DNA of 13,544 nucleotides from Nitrospira sp. (GCA_015904075.1 JABMDH010000076.1:1-13544), one strand, 5' to 3'; positions 1-6,534 are shown, counted from the first letter of the stretch. The notes: generated by a model not told the origin, from the sequence alone. Translations and numbers: made by a program.

Positions 1-752
1 AGGATGGGTCCGGCGATGGCATCTACGCCCGGCGGTACGATGCCACGGGGACCGCCGTAGGCGGGGAAGTGCAGGTCAACAGCACGATAGCCAATAGCCA
101 GTCTCAGTCTGCCGTGACGGCACTGGCCGACGGCGGGTATGTGGTGACGTGGACCTCTTCTAACCAGGATGGGTCCGGCACTGGCGTGTACGCGCAGCGG
201 TCCGATGCGGCGGGGGTGCCAGTGGGCCTCACCGTGACTGGGAGTGCGGGGGCGGACCGCTTGAACGTGGGGACCCATTCGCTGCTCACGGTGGATGGCG
301 CTGGCGGTGCGGATCAGCTGACCGGCGGCGACGGGGCCGATATTCTTCTGGGTGGGGCCGACAGCGATATGCTCACCGGCGGAGCCGGAGAAGATTATTT
401 GGACGGCGGGACCGGCGCGGATCTGCTGATCGGTGGTGCCGCCGGCGATCGCTACCTCGTCGACCATGTGAGCGATCGCATCGCCGAGACCGGCACTAGC
501 GGTACCGATATCGTCCAGGCGAGTGTGCATCATACGCTGGGGGCCACCCTCGAAGATCTGCTCCTGACCGGAGTCGGCAATCTGAATGGGACCGGCAACG
601 CCACCGGTAATCTGTTGCAAGGCACCAGCGGGGATAACGTCCTCGACGGCAAGGGTGGTGGTGATCTGTTGCGCGGTGAGGCGGGGACGATCGCCTCGTG
701 GGCGACACCGGCGACGATGTGCTCATTGGAGGGACCGGCGACGACGAACTGA
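1..752 (+). CDS. RTX-type calcium-binding secreted protein, 5' fragment (start outside window, frameshifted at 3' end)
   Basis: This is the open frame running in from the left edge (first full codon at 3), so the true start is upstream. It begins inside a module ending in QRYDAAG-like residues, contains one more complete module (about 75-239, with ALADGGYVVTW), then glycine-aspartate RTX nonapeptides (about 297-444 and 597-690) of the GGxGxDxLx type that bind calcium outside the cell. Between the two blocks lies a spacer with LVDHVSDRIAETG and LEDLLLTGVGNLNGTGNA, matched later by VVDNVGDRITDTG and LEDLILTGTGDLRGTGNA. After GEAG the RTX pattern is lost and the frame runs through unrelated residues to a stop at 750. 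The pattern resumes in another frame, so the last 20 or so residues are frameshift read-through. RTX proteins are exported by type I secretion; no transporter gene is in the window. The precise role (adhesin, surface layer or enzyme carrier) cannot be told. Confidence 0.75.
   Translation, partial: DGSGDGIYARRYDATGTAVGGEVQVNSTIANSQSQSAVTALADGGYVVTWTSSNQDGSGTGVYAQRSDAAGVPVGLTVTGSAGADRLNVGTHSLLTVDGAGGADQLTGGDGADILLGGADSDMLTGGAGEDYLDGGTGADLLIGGAAGDRYLVDHVSDRIAETGTSGTDIVQASVHHTLGATLEDLLLTGVGNLNGTGNATGNLLQGTSGDNVLDGKGGGDLLRGEAGTIASWATPATMCSLEGPATTN
680..690 (+). other. Single-base frameshift in the RTX gene (probable loss of one G)
   Basis: Upstream frame reads GEAG then T-I-A-S-W; the frame one base back reads D-D-R-L-V-G-D-T-G-D-D. 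Restoring one G to the run at 683-686 gives GEAGDDRLV-GDTGDDVLI-GGTGDDELI, a perfect series of RTX nonapeptides. The paralogous block at 2690-2860 has no such break. This may be a real mutation, a phase-variable tract, or a homopolymer sequencing error. Confidence 0.8.
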
Positions 753-3631
753 TCGGCGGGACGGGACGGGATATCCTCACCGGCGGGGACGGGGCCGACC
801 AGTTTGTTCTGCATGCCGCCCTCTCCGCGACTACCAATGTGGATCAGCTCACGGATTTCGATGGAGGCGTCGATACGATTCAGTTGAGCCGCAGCGTGTT
901 TACGGCGCTTGCTCTGGGGACGCTCGATGCGGACGCGTTTCAGAGCGGCGCCGGCGTCACCACGGCCGCCGATGCCGATGATCGCATTCTCTACGACACC
1001 ACCACCGGCGCCCTCTACTATGACGTCAACGGCACGGCGGCGGGCGGCCCGATCCAGATCGCCACGCTGACCGGCGCACCCGCACTCAGTGCTAGCGACA
1101 TCACCGTCATTGCCCCGCCGCTCAATGCGGGAGCGGTGATCGCCCCAGCCGCCAGTGCGGCGAACCGGCTCACAGCGCCAACCGCGACCAGTGCAGACTC
1201 CCACGCGCACCAGATCATCCAGGGCACGAGTGGCGACGATCTATTTGCCGGACGCGGCGGCGATGATGAACTCACTGGCGGCGCCGGGTCGGATACCGCC
1301 TGGTACGGCGGGTTTGCCCAGGAGTATCTGCTCGCCACCGAGGACAGCGTCCTGACCGTGACGGATCGGCAGGCGGTGAACGGCGATGAGGGGACAGACC
1401 AGCTCACGACGATCGAGCAGCTCCAGTTTAGCGATGCGCGTCTCACGGTGACGAGTGAACGCCGCGTCAACAGTGAGACGGCTGCGGATCAGAACGACGG
1501 CCGGGTCACGGCATTGGTCGACGGGGGCTATGTGGTGACCTGGGAGTCATTTGAGCAGGATGGCGATTTCAATGGCGTCTATCTGCAGCGGTACGATGCG
1601 TTCGGGCAAACGGTTGGTAGGGAAGTGCAAGTGAACAGTACGACGACCGATCACCAGGAGGACAGTGCGGTCACGGGGTTGGCCGACGGGGGGTATGTGG
1701 TGACGTGGACGTCCTCCCTCCAGGATGGTTCCGGCGCTGGTGTCTATCTCCAGCAGTACGATACAGCGGGAGCAACTGTGGGTGGAGAAGTGCTCGTCAA
1801 CAGTACGACGGCCAATAGCCAGTCCGACAGTGCGGTGACAGGGTTGGCCGACGGGGGCTATGTGGTGACGTGGGAGTCGGACGGGGGACAAGATGGAGAC
1901 GGCTATGGCATCTATGCGCAGCGGTATGATGCGGCGGGCAATAGGGTTGGGATCGAGGTGCAGGTCCACAGTACGATAGCTGGGGATCAGAACCAAAGCG
2001 CAGTGACCGCGTTGGCCGATGGGGGCTATGTGGTGACCTGGACCTCTGAGGAACTTGATGGGGAGCATGGGAGTATCGCCCTTCAGCGATATGATATGGC
2101 GGGGAGTGCCGTTGGTGGGGAGGTGTTGGTCAACAGTACGACGGCTGGTGATCAGGAGGACAGCGCGGTGGCAGCGTTAGCCGATGGGGGATATGCCGTG
2201 ACGTGGGAATCTTCAGGACAAGATGGGGACGGCTACGGCATTTACGTGCAGCGGTACAACGCGGCAGGGGAGGCCGTGGGCCTCGTAGTGACCGGCACGG
2301 CTGGCGATGAGCGGCTGAACATTGGGACACACCAGCTACTCACGGTGGATGGGGCGGGCGGCAACGACACCCTGACCGGCGGCGCGAGTGCGGATATTCT
2401 GTTAGGCGGTACCGGCACGGACAGCCTCATCGGCAATGCGGGCGACGATTACCTGAACGGCGGCATCGGAGCCGACAGGCTGCTTGGCGGGCTGGGGAAT
2501 GACACCTACGTGGTCGACAATGTCGGCGACCGCATCACCGATACGGGTGGGAGCGAGACGGTTGAGTCCAGCGTTAGCTACACGCTTGGGCTCGGGCTCG
2601 AAGATCTCATCCTGACCGGCACCGGTGACCTCCGAGGGACCGGCAACGCCAATGGCAATCTATTGCAGGGCAATAATGGCGATAATGTGCTCGATGGGCA
2701 AGCGGGGGGGGACCTGATTCTGGGTGGAGGGGGTACCGACACACTATTAGGTCGAGCGGGTAACGACATTCTGAGGGGCGGGGACGGAAATGACGATCTG
2801 TATGGGGGTGTCGGTCACGACATTCTTGCCGGTGGGGAAGGCGAGGATCGGTACGTGTTTTATACGGGCCTCTCGGCGACGACCAACGTGGATCAGATCT
2901 TGGATTTCGACGTAAATAACGATCTGATTATTCTGAGCCGGGGGATCTTTACCACCTTACCACTAGGGACGCTTCAGGCCTCCGCCTTTCGCGCCGGGGC
3001 CGGGGTGACCACGGCGGGCGATGCCGACGATCGCATCATCTACGACACGACGACCGGCGATCTTTATTACGATGCCAACGGCACGGCAGCGGGCGGGCCG
3101 ATCAAGTTTGCTACCCTCGTCAATACTCCAGGCGCGCTCACTGTGAGTGACTTCGAGATCATCGCGGCGCCGACCCAGTTTAGCCTCAGCCCGTTGGCGT
3201 CACTCACTGGCAATGTGGCGTCGCGGGCGACGAGTGCTTCTGTCGGACTGAGTGCCGCCGGGAACGATATCTATTATCGTGCGCGCGGGGATGGGCAGAA
3301 TGTGATCGACGACCGGAGCGGCACGGCCGATCGGCTGCAGTATGGAGCGGGGATCACGTCATCCGATCTGATTCTGAGTCGGCAGGCGAACGATCTCCGG
3401 GTCGCCATTCATGGCTCGACCGATATGGTGACGGTGAAGGACTGGTTCACCACGCCGGCGCAGCAGATTGAAACCATTGCTACGGGAACGGGCGAGATCT
3501 TGCTGAGCACGCAGGTGGATCAATTGATTCAGGCGATGGCTGGGTTCACCGCCCAGACGGGCCTTGCGTGGGATGATGCGATTGCTGCCCGTCCCGCAGA
3601 GGTGCAGGCCATTCTCGCCGCGAGCTGGTAA
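698..3631 (+). CDS. RTX-type calcium-binding secreted protein, 3' part (continuation after frameshift)
   Basis: Coding similarity in this frame starts at about 686, directly continuing the interrupted RTX nonapeptides; the GTG at 698 is only the first in-frame start codon and has no convincing ribosome binding site. Order: RTX repeats (GDTGDDVLI, GGTGDDELI, GGTGRDILT); a serralysin-like stretch with LSATTNVDQLTDFD and YDTTTGALYYDVNGTA; a short RTX block with a DTAWYGGF...LTTIEQLQFSD segment (about 1220-1450); five 55-56-residue modules (1466-2293); a second RTX block (about 2350-2860); a second LSATTNVDQILDFD...YDTTTGDLYYDANGTA stretch; then a haemolysin-related domain (DRLQYGAGITSSDLILSR, VTVKDWF; about 3260-3460). 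The C-terminus (VDQLIQAMAGF...ILAASW) is a plausible uncleaved type I secretion signal. With the upstream fragment this is probably one gene. No enzymatic domain is visible. Confidence 0.8.
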   Translation: MGDTGDDVLIGGTGDDELIGGTGRDILTGGDGADQFVLHAALSATTNVDQLTDFDGGVDTIQLSRSVFTALALGTLDADAFQSGAGVTTAADADDRILYDTTTGALYYDVNGTAAGGPIQIATLTGAPALSASDITVIAPPLNAGAVIAPAASAANRLTAPTATSADSHAHQIIQGTSGDDLFAGRGGDDELTGGAGSDTAWYGGFAQEYLLATEDSVLTVTDRQAVNGDEGTDQLTTIEQLQFSDARLTVTSERRVNSETAADQNDGRVTALVDGGYVVTWESFEQDGDFNGVYLQRYDAFGQTVGREVQVNSTTTDHQEDSAVTGLADGGYVVTWTSSLQDGSGAGVYLQQYDTAGATVGGEVLVNSTTANSQSDSAVTGLADGGYVVTWESDGGQDGDGYGIYAQRYDAAGNRVGIEVQVHSTIAGDQNQSAVTALADGGYVVTWTSEELDGEHGSIALQRYDMAGSAVGGEVLVNSTTAGDQEDSAVAALADGGYAVTWESSGQDGDGYGIYVQRYNAAGEAVGLVVTGTAGDERLNIGTHQLLTVDGAGGNDTLTGGASADILLGGTGTDSLIGNAGDDYLNGGIGADRLLGGLGNDTYVVDNVGDRITDTGGSETVESSVSYTLGLGLEDLILTGTGDLRGTGNANGNLLQGNNGDNVLDGQAGGDLILGGGGTDTLLGRAGNDILRGGDGNDDLYGGVGHDILAGGEGEDRYVFYTGLSATTNVDQILDFDVNNDLIILSRGIFTTLPLGTLQASAFRAGAGVTTAGDADDRIIYDTTTGDLYYDANGTAAGGPIKFATLVNTPGALTVSDFEIIAAPTQFSLSPLASLTGNVASRATSASVGLSAAGNDIYYRARGDGQNVIDDRSGTADRLQYGAGITSSDLILSRQANDLRVAIHGSTDMVTVKDWFTTPAQQIETIATGTGEILLSTQVDQLIQAMAGFTAQTGLAWDDAIAARPAEVQAILAASW
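1466..2293 (+). repeat. Five tandem ~165-bp repeats coding 55-56-residue modules
   Basis: Repeat starts (V-N-S-T or equivalent) fall at 1466, 1631, 1796, 1964 and 2129, with spacings 165, 165, 168 and 165 bp. Each module carries D-Q-x-x-S-A-V, ALADGGYVVTW, a Q-D-G-(D/S)-G-x-G-(I/V)-Y segment and QRYDAAG, so it probably folds as a beta-rich unit. A sixth complete module lies at about 75-239 and the end of a seventh at 1-74. The fourth module (1964-2128) is the most diverged (ELDGEHGSIALQRYD). Confidence 0.85.
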
Positions 3632-3814
3632 TTGTGAACGGTGAGGGGTAAGGGGTAGGGGGTAAATCAGTGTTGCGTTGTGAATGTTGAGTTGCGAGTT
3701 ATTCGGATCGAGTGGCTCGTCGGCCGCAGGCCTGTCGGAATAGCGGATCGGTGATTGCAGCAGAAGCGCTCATGAATAATGCGGGCTCGGACCCGTTCTG
3801 CTAAGATAGTTGCC
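3632..3814. other. Intergenic spacer with a G-rich tandem tract
   Basis: No gene is supported in this 183-bp stretch. Right after the RTX stop, 3641-3664 holds closely spaced G-runs (GAGGGGTAAGGGGTAGGGGG), a degenerate GGGGTA-type tandem. The rest shows no convincing promoter -35/-10 pair or terminator hairpin. A TAAGAT hexamer at 3802-3807 sits seven bases before the next gene's ATG and could be a -10 element, but no good -35 is at the right distance. Confidence 0.5.
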
Positions 3815-4147
3815 ATGAGTAGTCCTACGATGCATCATGGTACGCTCAAACTGTTGCCGGCCTATACCGGCTGTACGTCGCTTGACGAGGCGCTGGCCGA
3901 TTCGCGGAGCCAGGCGATCTTGTGGCTGGAAGTCTTGTTCAACGATCAGTTGGACCAGGCTACCCTGTTGTGTCATCCAAAAGGGCGGGAAGCCTTTGAC
4001 GTCGCCTGTCGGTGGTATACGCACTTTCGGAGTGTGATCCAATATATCGCGCCTCGCTCGCCGCTTCCGCCCAATGACGGCCCTCTCGACTATCGGCAGT
4101 ATCGCACCTTCATTGAGGCCTTGCACTTTGTCGGCCCTGACGCTTAA
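3815..4147 (+). CDS. Hypothetical protein (110 residues), partner of the overlapping DUF6036-like gene
   Basis: I do not recognise this family. From the ATG at 3815 the protein is MSSPTMHHGTLKLLPAYTG... and is soluble, with no signal peptide or membrane segment. A helical-looking segment (SLDEALADSRSQAILWLEVL, about residues 24-43) is followed by a Trp/Tyr/Phe-rich middle (VACRWYTHFRSVIQYI) and a C-terminus ending FIEALHFVGPDA. A longer in-frame start at 3779 adds 12 basic residues; 3815 is preferred because the extension looks non-native, though neither has a strong Shine-Dalgarno. ATG at 3830 is also possible. Its last 20 bp overlap the next gene's proposed start, which suggests translational coupling and a two-gene unit. 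A toxin-antitoxin-like pairing is possible but unproven. Confidence 0.6.
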   Translation: MSSPTMHHGTLKLLPAYTGCTSLDEALADSRSQAILWLEVLFNDQLDQATLLCHPKGREAFDVACRWYTHFRSVIQYIAPRSPLPPNDGPLDYRQYRTFIEALHFVGPDA

Positions 4148-4652
4148 CCATATCCTGACGTTGCTGGAGCAGTATGTCCGCCAGACCGGGCGGTCGCTCG
4201 ACGTAATTCTGATCGGTCGGCTGGCGCTGTATGCCTACGGGTCTCAAGAGGCCCACACTGAGGATGTGGATGCGGAGTTGGCGCACGATGTGGAAGAACT
4301 TGGTGCCTTTCTCAAGCACCATGATGTGCCGTCCAATCTCAGTGAAAATATTTCCGGCTGGTCGATTGTGTCCTTGCCGCCTGGCTATCGCGAACGCGTC
4401 CGCCTCCTGCACCACAAGGACACGTTACGGGTGTCGTTGCTCGATCCTGCCGATTTTGTGATCAGTAAATTGCGTCGGGGGACCGAACAGGACCTCGCCG
4501 ATGCGGAGTTTGTGGCACGGCGTCATGCCGTGCCGGTCACCGCGATCCGTGCTGCTGCCGCCGCCGCGATTGCGGCGTCGCCCAAGGACACGGCATTGTT
4601 TGTCTTTCGCAAGATCATCGAATTATTCCTCCAACGGCTGGAGTCCATGTAA
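4128..4652 (+). CDS. DUF6036-like / nucleotidyltransferase-fold protein
   Basis: The 174-residue protein has the hallmark of DUF6036/AbiEii-like nucleotidyltransferase-fold proteins: L-I-G-R-L-A-L-Y-A-Y-G-S (residues 28-39) followed by T-E-D-V-D (44-48). D46 and D48 would correspond to the metal-binding aspartates. The second Gly usual in the 'IGGxAL' motif is Arg31. A typical late motif, LLDPADFVISKLRRGTEQDLADAEFV, follows, then a helical C-terminus. I chose the TTG at 4128 because GAGG at 4115-4118 lies nine bases upstream and the N-terminus then starts at the family's first helix; an ATG at 4074 would add 18 residues and lengthen the overlap with the upstream gene from 20 to 74 bp. Family relatives include antitoxins or toxins of nucleotidyltransferase-type modules; the activity here is unknown. 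Confidence 0.7.
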   Translation: MSALTLNHILTLLEQYVRQTGRSLDVILIGRLALYAYGSQEAHTEDVDAELAHDVEELGAFLKHHDVPSNLSENISGWSIVSLPPGYRERVRLLHHKDTLRVSLLDPADFVISKLRRGTEQDLADAEFVARRHAVPVTAIRAAAAAAIAASPKDTALFVFRKIIELFLQRLESM

Positions 4653-4687
4653 CCGCGTCCGACGATTGTTTTTGACTCGTTCATGGA

Positions 4688-5158
4688 TCACGCGGGTGAG
4701 GAGCCTAATCGTTCTCTGACGGCTTCGAGGAGCCGTTCCTCCGACCCTGAAAATCCCGGCATGGTGCGCAGCAGATGCGAGCGAATGAGTTGCTCCAAAT
4801 CCGGCAGCGTGCGGATGCCGAGCCGGAAGTAGAGATAGGTCACGAGCGAATCGGAGAGGCCCGGCAGCTTCGCCCAATCTTTGACCTCCGGTGGGAGCGG
4901 AGTTTTCAATTCCTCATAGGCACGGATTGTGCCGGTTTCAAGAAACTCCCTGATTTTCCCAGCCAGGTCTTTTCCTACGCCGTCAATGTCTTCCAGGCCA
5001 TGCCGCTGAGCCACGGCGGCGACATCATCTTCAATCTCCAGTAACGCGTCCGCCGCGCGCCGATAGGCCCGGACCCGATAGGGATTGGCCCGTTGGGCCG
5101 CCAGGAGTTCGGCCATTGACCGGAAAAGAGCTGCTAGTTGTCGGTTATTCTCGTGCAT
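4688..5158 (-). CDS. Stand-alone helix-hairpin-helix protein, PolX N-terminal-like
   Basis: The 156-residue protein resembles the first part of family X DNA polymerases (PolX/Pol beta): a helical start with NPYRVRAYRRAADAL (residues 25-39), then helix-hairpin-helix elements at IDGVGKDLAGKI (58-69), LPGLSDSLVTYLYFRLGI (98-115, degenerate hairpin) and MPGFSGSEERLLEAV (133-147). These contact DNA backbone without sequence specificity. The polymerase palm with its catalytic aspartates and the PHP domain are absent, so it should not synthesise DNA; it may be a DNA-binding or repair accessory protein. It is convergent with the DUF6036-like gene (35 bp between stops) and divergent from the thiamine cluster. 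The ATG at 5158 has no strong Shine-Dalgarno. It is short for PolX (about 570 residues), but I see no broken remainder next to it. Confidence 0.75.
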   Translation of the reverse strand: MHENNRQLAALFRSMAELLAAQRANPYRVRAYRRAADALLEIEDDVAAVAQRHGLEDIDGVGKDLAGKIREFLETGTIRAYEELKTPLPPEVKDWAKLPGLSDSLVTYLYFRLGIRTLPDLEQLIRSHLLRTMPGFSGSEERLLEAVRERLGSSPA

Positions 5159-5205
5159 GGTGATTGTTCACGTAGCAGGTTGTGAAATAAATGTGTGGGT
5201 ATGAA

Positions 5206-5239
5206 ACCCTCAGGAATCTTGTTGATTAATCCTGAAGGT
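5206..5239. repeat. Imperfect inverted repeat / hairpin
   Basis: ACCCTCAGGAAT (5206-5217) pairs with AATCCTGAAGGT (5228-5239) at 10 of 12 positions around a 10-base loop. No U-run follows on either strand, so it does not look like a rho-independent terminator. It could be an operator, or form in the leader of the minus-strand HHH gene. Confidence 0.5.
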
Positions 5240-5245
5240 GCCAGA

Positions 5246-5405
5246 CCCAGGATGCTCAAAATGGCCGTTCAGCGAGGTCGCAGCGAGCAAGGAGGCGAGG
5301 CGTACGCTTCGGTACGTTGAGCCTCTGAGCGATGCGACCTGCCTGCGCGAAGCGCTTCGGCGAAGGCAGGGAACACAGCTGGCGGACTTTTTCAGCATCT
5401 TGCTA
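5246..5405. repeat. Interspersed palindromic element with nested inner palindrome
   Basis: The outer arms (about 5249-5273 and 5378-5404) are imperfect inverted repeats: GATGCTCAAAATGGCCG against the reverse complement of CGGACTTTTTCAGCATC. Inside, GAGGC (5292-5296) pairs with GCCTC (5321-5325) and CGTAC (5301-5305) with GTACG (5312-5316) around GCTTCG. A second small palindrome is inserted in the right half: CCTGCC (5338-5343) with GGCAGG (5365-5370) enclosing the perfect palindrome CGAAGCGCTTCG (5348-5359). A half-copy of the same element lies at 6491-6534, so this is a dispersed family, probably a REP/MITE-like element. Confidence 0.7.
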
Positions 5406-5450
5406 GGCCTATTGTGCGATGCGTCGGGTCCATTGAGCAAGGGGCCTTGA

Positions 5451-5480
5451 TTGACAAGGTGAATTCGCGTCTCATAGGAT
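5451..5480 (+). promoter_or_regulatory. Candidate sigma70-type promoter for thiS-thiG
   Basis: A perfect -35 box TTGACA (5451-5456) is followed, after 18 bases, by TAGGAT (5475-5480), four of six matches to TATAAT. Transcription would start near 5487, almost at the thiS ATG (5489), so the message would be leaderless or nearly so. The alternative reading of AGGAT (5476-5480) is a Shine-Dalgarno for thiS transcribed from further upstream. Confidence 0.45.
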
Positions 5481-5488
5481 GACGCACG

Positions 5489-5707
5489 ATGCAGGAGACG
5501 ATCAAAATCCATGTGAACGGCGAGGCCAGGGATTGGCGCAGCGGCGCAACCGTGGCGGATTTGTTGCGCGAGCTGGAGGTCAAGGCCGAACGTGTGGCAG
5601 TAGAGCTGAATCTTGAAATTCTCGATCGCGCGGCGTTCGCGCACCGTCCGCTCCACGACGGAGACCGGGTCGAGATCCTGGGTTTTATCGGCGGCGGATC
5701 ATTTTAA
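5489..5707 (+). CDS. thiS: Sulfur carrier protein ThiS (with C-terminal Ser-Phe extension)
   Basis: This 72-residue ubiquitin-fold (beta-grasp) protein carries sulfur as a C-terminal thiocarboxylate to the thiazole synthase ThiG in thiamine biosynthesis. The N-terminus (IKIHVNGEARDW) and the segment ATVADLLRELEVKAERVAVELNLEIL match the family, as does DGDRVEILGFIGGG near the end. Unusually, two residues (Ser-Phe) follow the terminal glycines, while the chemistry needs an exposed GG carboxylate after adenylation by ThiF. Removal of a C-terminal dipeptide is known for QbsE-type carriers (GGCF), so processing is plausible; no JAMM-type protease is encoded in the window. AGGAT lies eight bases before the ATG. 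The stop is nine bases before thiG and overlaps its Shine-Dalgarno, so the two are co-transcribed. Confidence 0.92.
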   Translation: MQETIKIHVNGEARDWRSGATVADLLRELEVKAERVAVELNLEILDRAAFAHRPLHDGDRVEILGFIGGGSF

Positions 5708-5716
5708 GAGGACACT

Positions 5717-6490
5717 ATGGCGGACGATCGGCTGATTATTGCGGGACGTGAGTTCAAGTCGCGGTTGTGGGTGGGCACGGGCAAGTATAAGGACTTTGTC
5801 GAAACACAAAAGGCGATCGAATTGTCCGGCGCCGATGTCGTGACGGTGGCGGTGCGCCGTGTGAACATTACCGATCGTTCGAAGGACAACCTGCTCGACT
5901 ATCTCGATCCCAAGAAGTACACGATTTTGCCAAACACGGCCGGTTGCTACACGGTGGAAGATGCTGTGCGGTATTCCCGCTTGGCCCGCGCGGCGGGTGT
6001 TTCTGATTTGGTTAAGCTGGAAGTGCTCGGCGACGAGAAAACCTTGTTTCCTGACACGGCCGGGTTGATCGAAGCGGCCAAGATTCTCATCAAAGAAGGA
6101 TTCATCGTGCTGCCGTATACGAACGATGATCCGATTGTCGCAAAGAAGCTGGAGGATATCGGTTGTCCCGCCGTCATGCCGCTGGCCGCGCCGATCGGAT
6201 CGGGGCTGGGCATCCGCAATCCCTACAATCTGAAAATCCTCATGGAGTCCGTCAAGGTGCCGGTGATCGTCGATGCCGGTGTAGGGACGGCGTCCGATGC
6301 GGCCTTGGCAATGGAATATGGCGCCGATGCGGTGCTCATGAATACGGCCATTGCCGGCGCGCAGGATCCGCTTGCGATGGCGGAAGCGATGAAGTACGCG
6401 ATCTGGGCCGGACGATTGGCCTACAAGGCCGGCCGGATTCCCAGGAAGCTGTATGCGACGGCGAGCAGCCCGATCGAAGGCATGCTGTAG
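5717..6490 (+). CDS. thiG: Thiazole synthase ThiG
   Basis: ThiG condenses 1-deoxy-D-xylulose 5-phosphate, dehydroglycine and the sulfur of ThiS thiocarboxylate into the thiazole phosphate of thiamine, in the cytoplasm. At 257 residues it has the expected TIM-barrel length. Visible family marks: [19 protein letters not shown] near the start, [17 protein letters not shown], the Schiff-base lysine K100 in [43 protein letters not shown], and [10 protein letters not shown]. The start ATG has a good Shine-Dalgarno (AGAGGA, 5707-5712). The enzyme providing dehydroglycine (ThiO or ThiH) and ThiF are not in the window, so they must lie elsewhere. The stop codon is immediately followed by a half-copy of the dispersed palindromic repeat. 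Confidence 0.97.
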   Translation: MADDRLIIAGREFKSRLWVGTGKYKDFVETQKAIELSGADVVTVAVRRVNITDRSKDNLLDYLDPKKYTILPNTAGCYTVEDAVRYSRLARAAGVSDLVKLEVLGDEKTLFPDTAGLIEAAKILIKEGFIVLPYTNDDPIVAKKLEDIGCPAVMPLAAPIGSGLGIRNPYNLKILMESVKVPVIVDAGVGTASDAALAMEYGADAVLMNTAIAGAQDPLAMAEAMKYAIWAGRLAYKAGRIPRKLYATASSPIEGML

Positions 6491-6534
6491 CAGGATGGTG
6501 AAAAAGCCCGCCAGCTTTGTTCTCACATCGCTGG
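6491..6534. repeat. Half-copy of the dispersed palindromic element
   Basis: The sequence directly after the thiG stop (GGATGGTGAAAAAGCCCGCC, then AGCTTTGTTC and ACATCGCTGG) matches the reverse complement of the right arm at 5371-5405 (AAGATGCTGAAAAAGTCCGC, then CAGCTGTGTTC), with few mismatches. Only one arm is clear. A short hairpin follows (CAGGAT 6536-6541 with ATCCTG 6550-6555), with no U-run, so it is not a convincing terminator. Confidence 0.6.

Larger units (their letters stand above)
5159..5488. other. Intergenic region between divergent genes: hairpin, palindromic repeat and thiS promoter
   Basis: No protein gene is supported in these 330 bp. The region holds, in order, a 12-bp imperfect hairpin (5206-5239), a long nested palindromic repeat (about 5246-5405), and a sigma70-like promoter (5451-5480) just before thiS. 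I looked for a TPP riboswitch (the CTGAGA and ACCTGATCTGG-type conserved blocks) and did not find one. Confidence 0.7.

Noticed and set aside
680..752. Programmed ribosomal frameshift in the RTX gene
   Set aside because: No slippery heptamer with a nearby downstream structure was evident, and such shifts are not known for RTX proteins; a base loss in a G-run explains it more simply.
530..1210. 226-residue minus-strand ORF across the RTX region, and other minus-strand ORFs within 1-3631
   Set aside because: They are antisense shadows of repetitive high-GC RTX sequence; composition is Arg/Pro-rich without domains, while the plus frames carry recognisable repeats.
1466..2293. CRISPR-like array
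   Set aside because: The ~165-bp repeats are in-frame protein modules without short identical repeats and unique spacers.
4653..4695. Bidirectional terminator between the DUF6036-like and HHH genes
   Set aside because: CCGCGT (4653-4658) can pair with ACGCGG (4690-4695), but the loop is 31 bases, the second arm overlaps the HHH stop codon, and no U-run follows the stem.
5160..5488. TPP riboswitch before thiS
   Set aside because: The conserved thi-box blocks (CTGAGA and the ACCTGATCTGG-type segment) are not present; the region is explained by palindromic repeats and a promoter.
5699..6526. 275-residue minus-strand ORF opposite thiG
   Set aside because: It is antisense to thiG, which has full-length family similarity; the ORF has no domain features.
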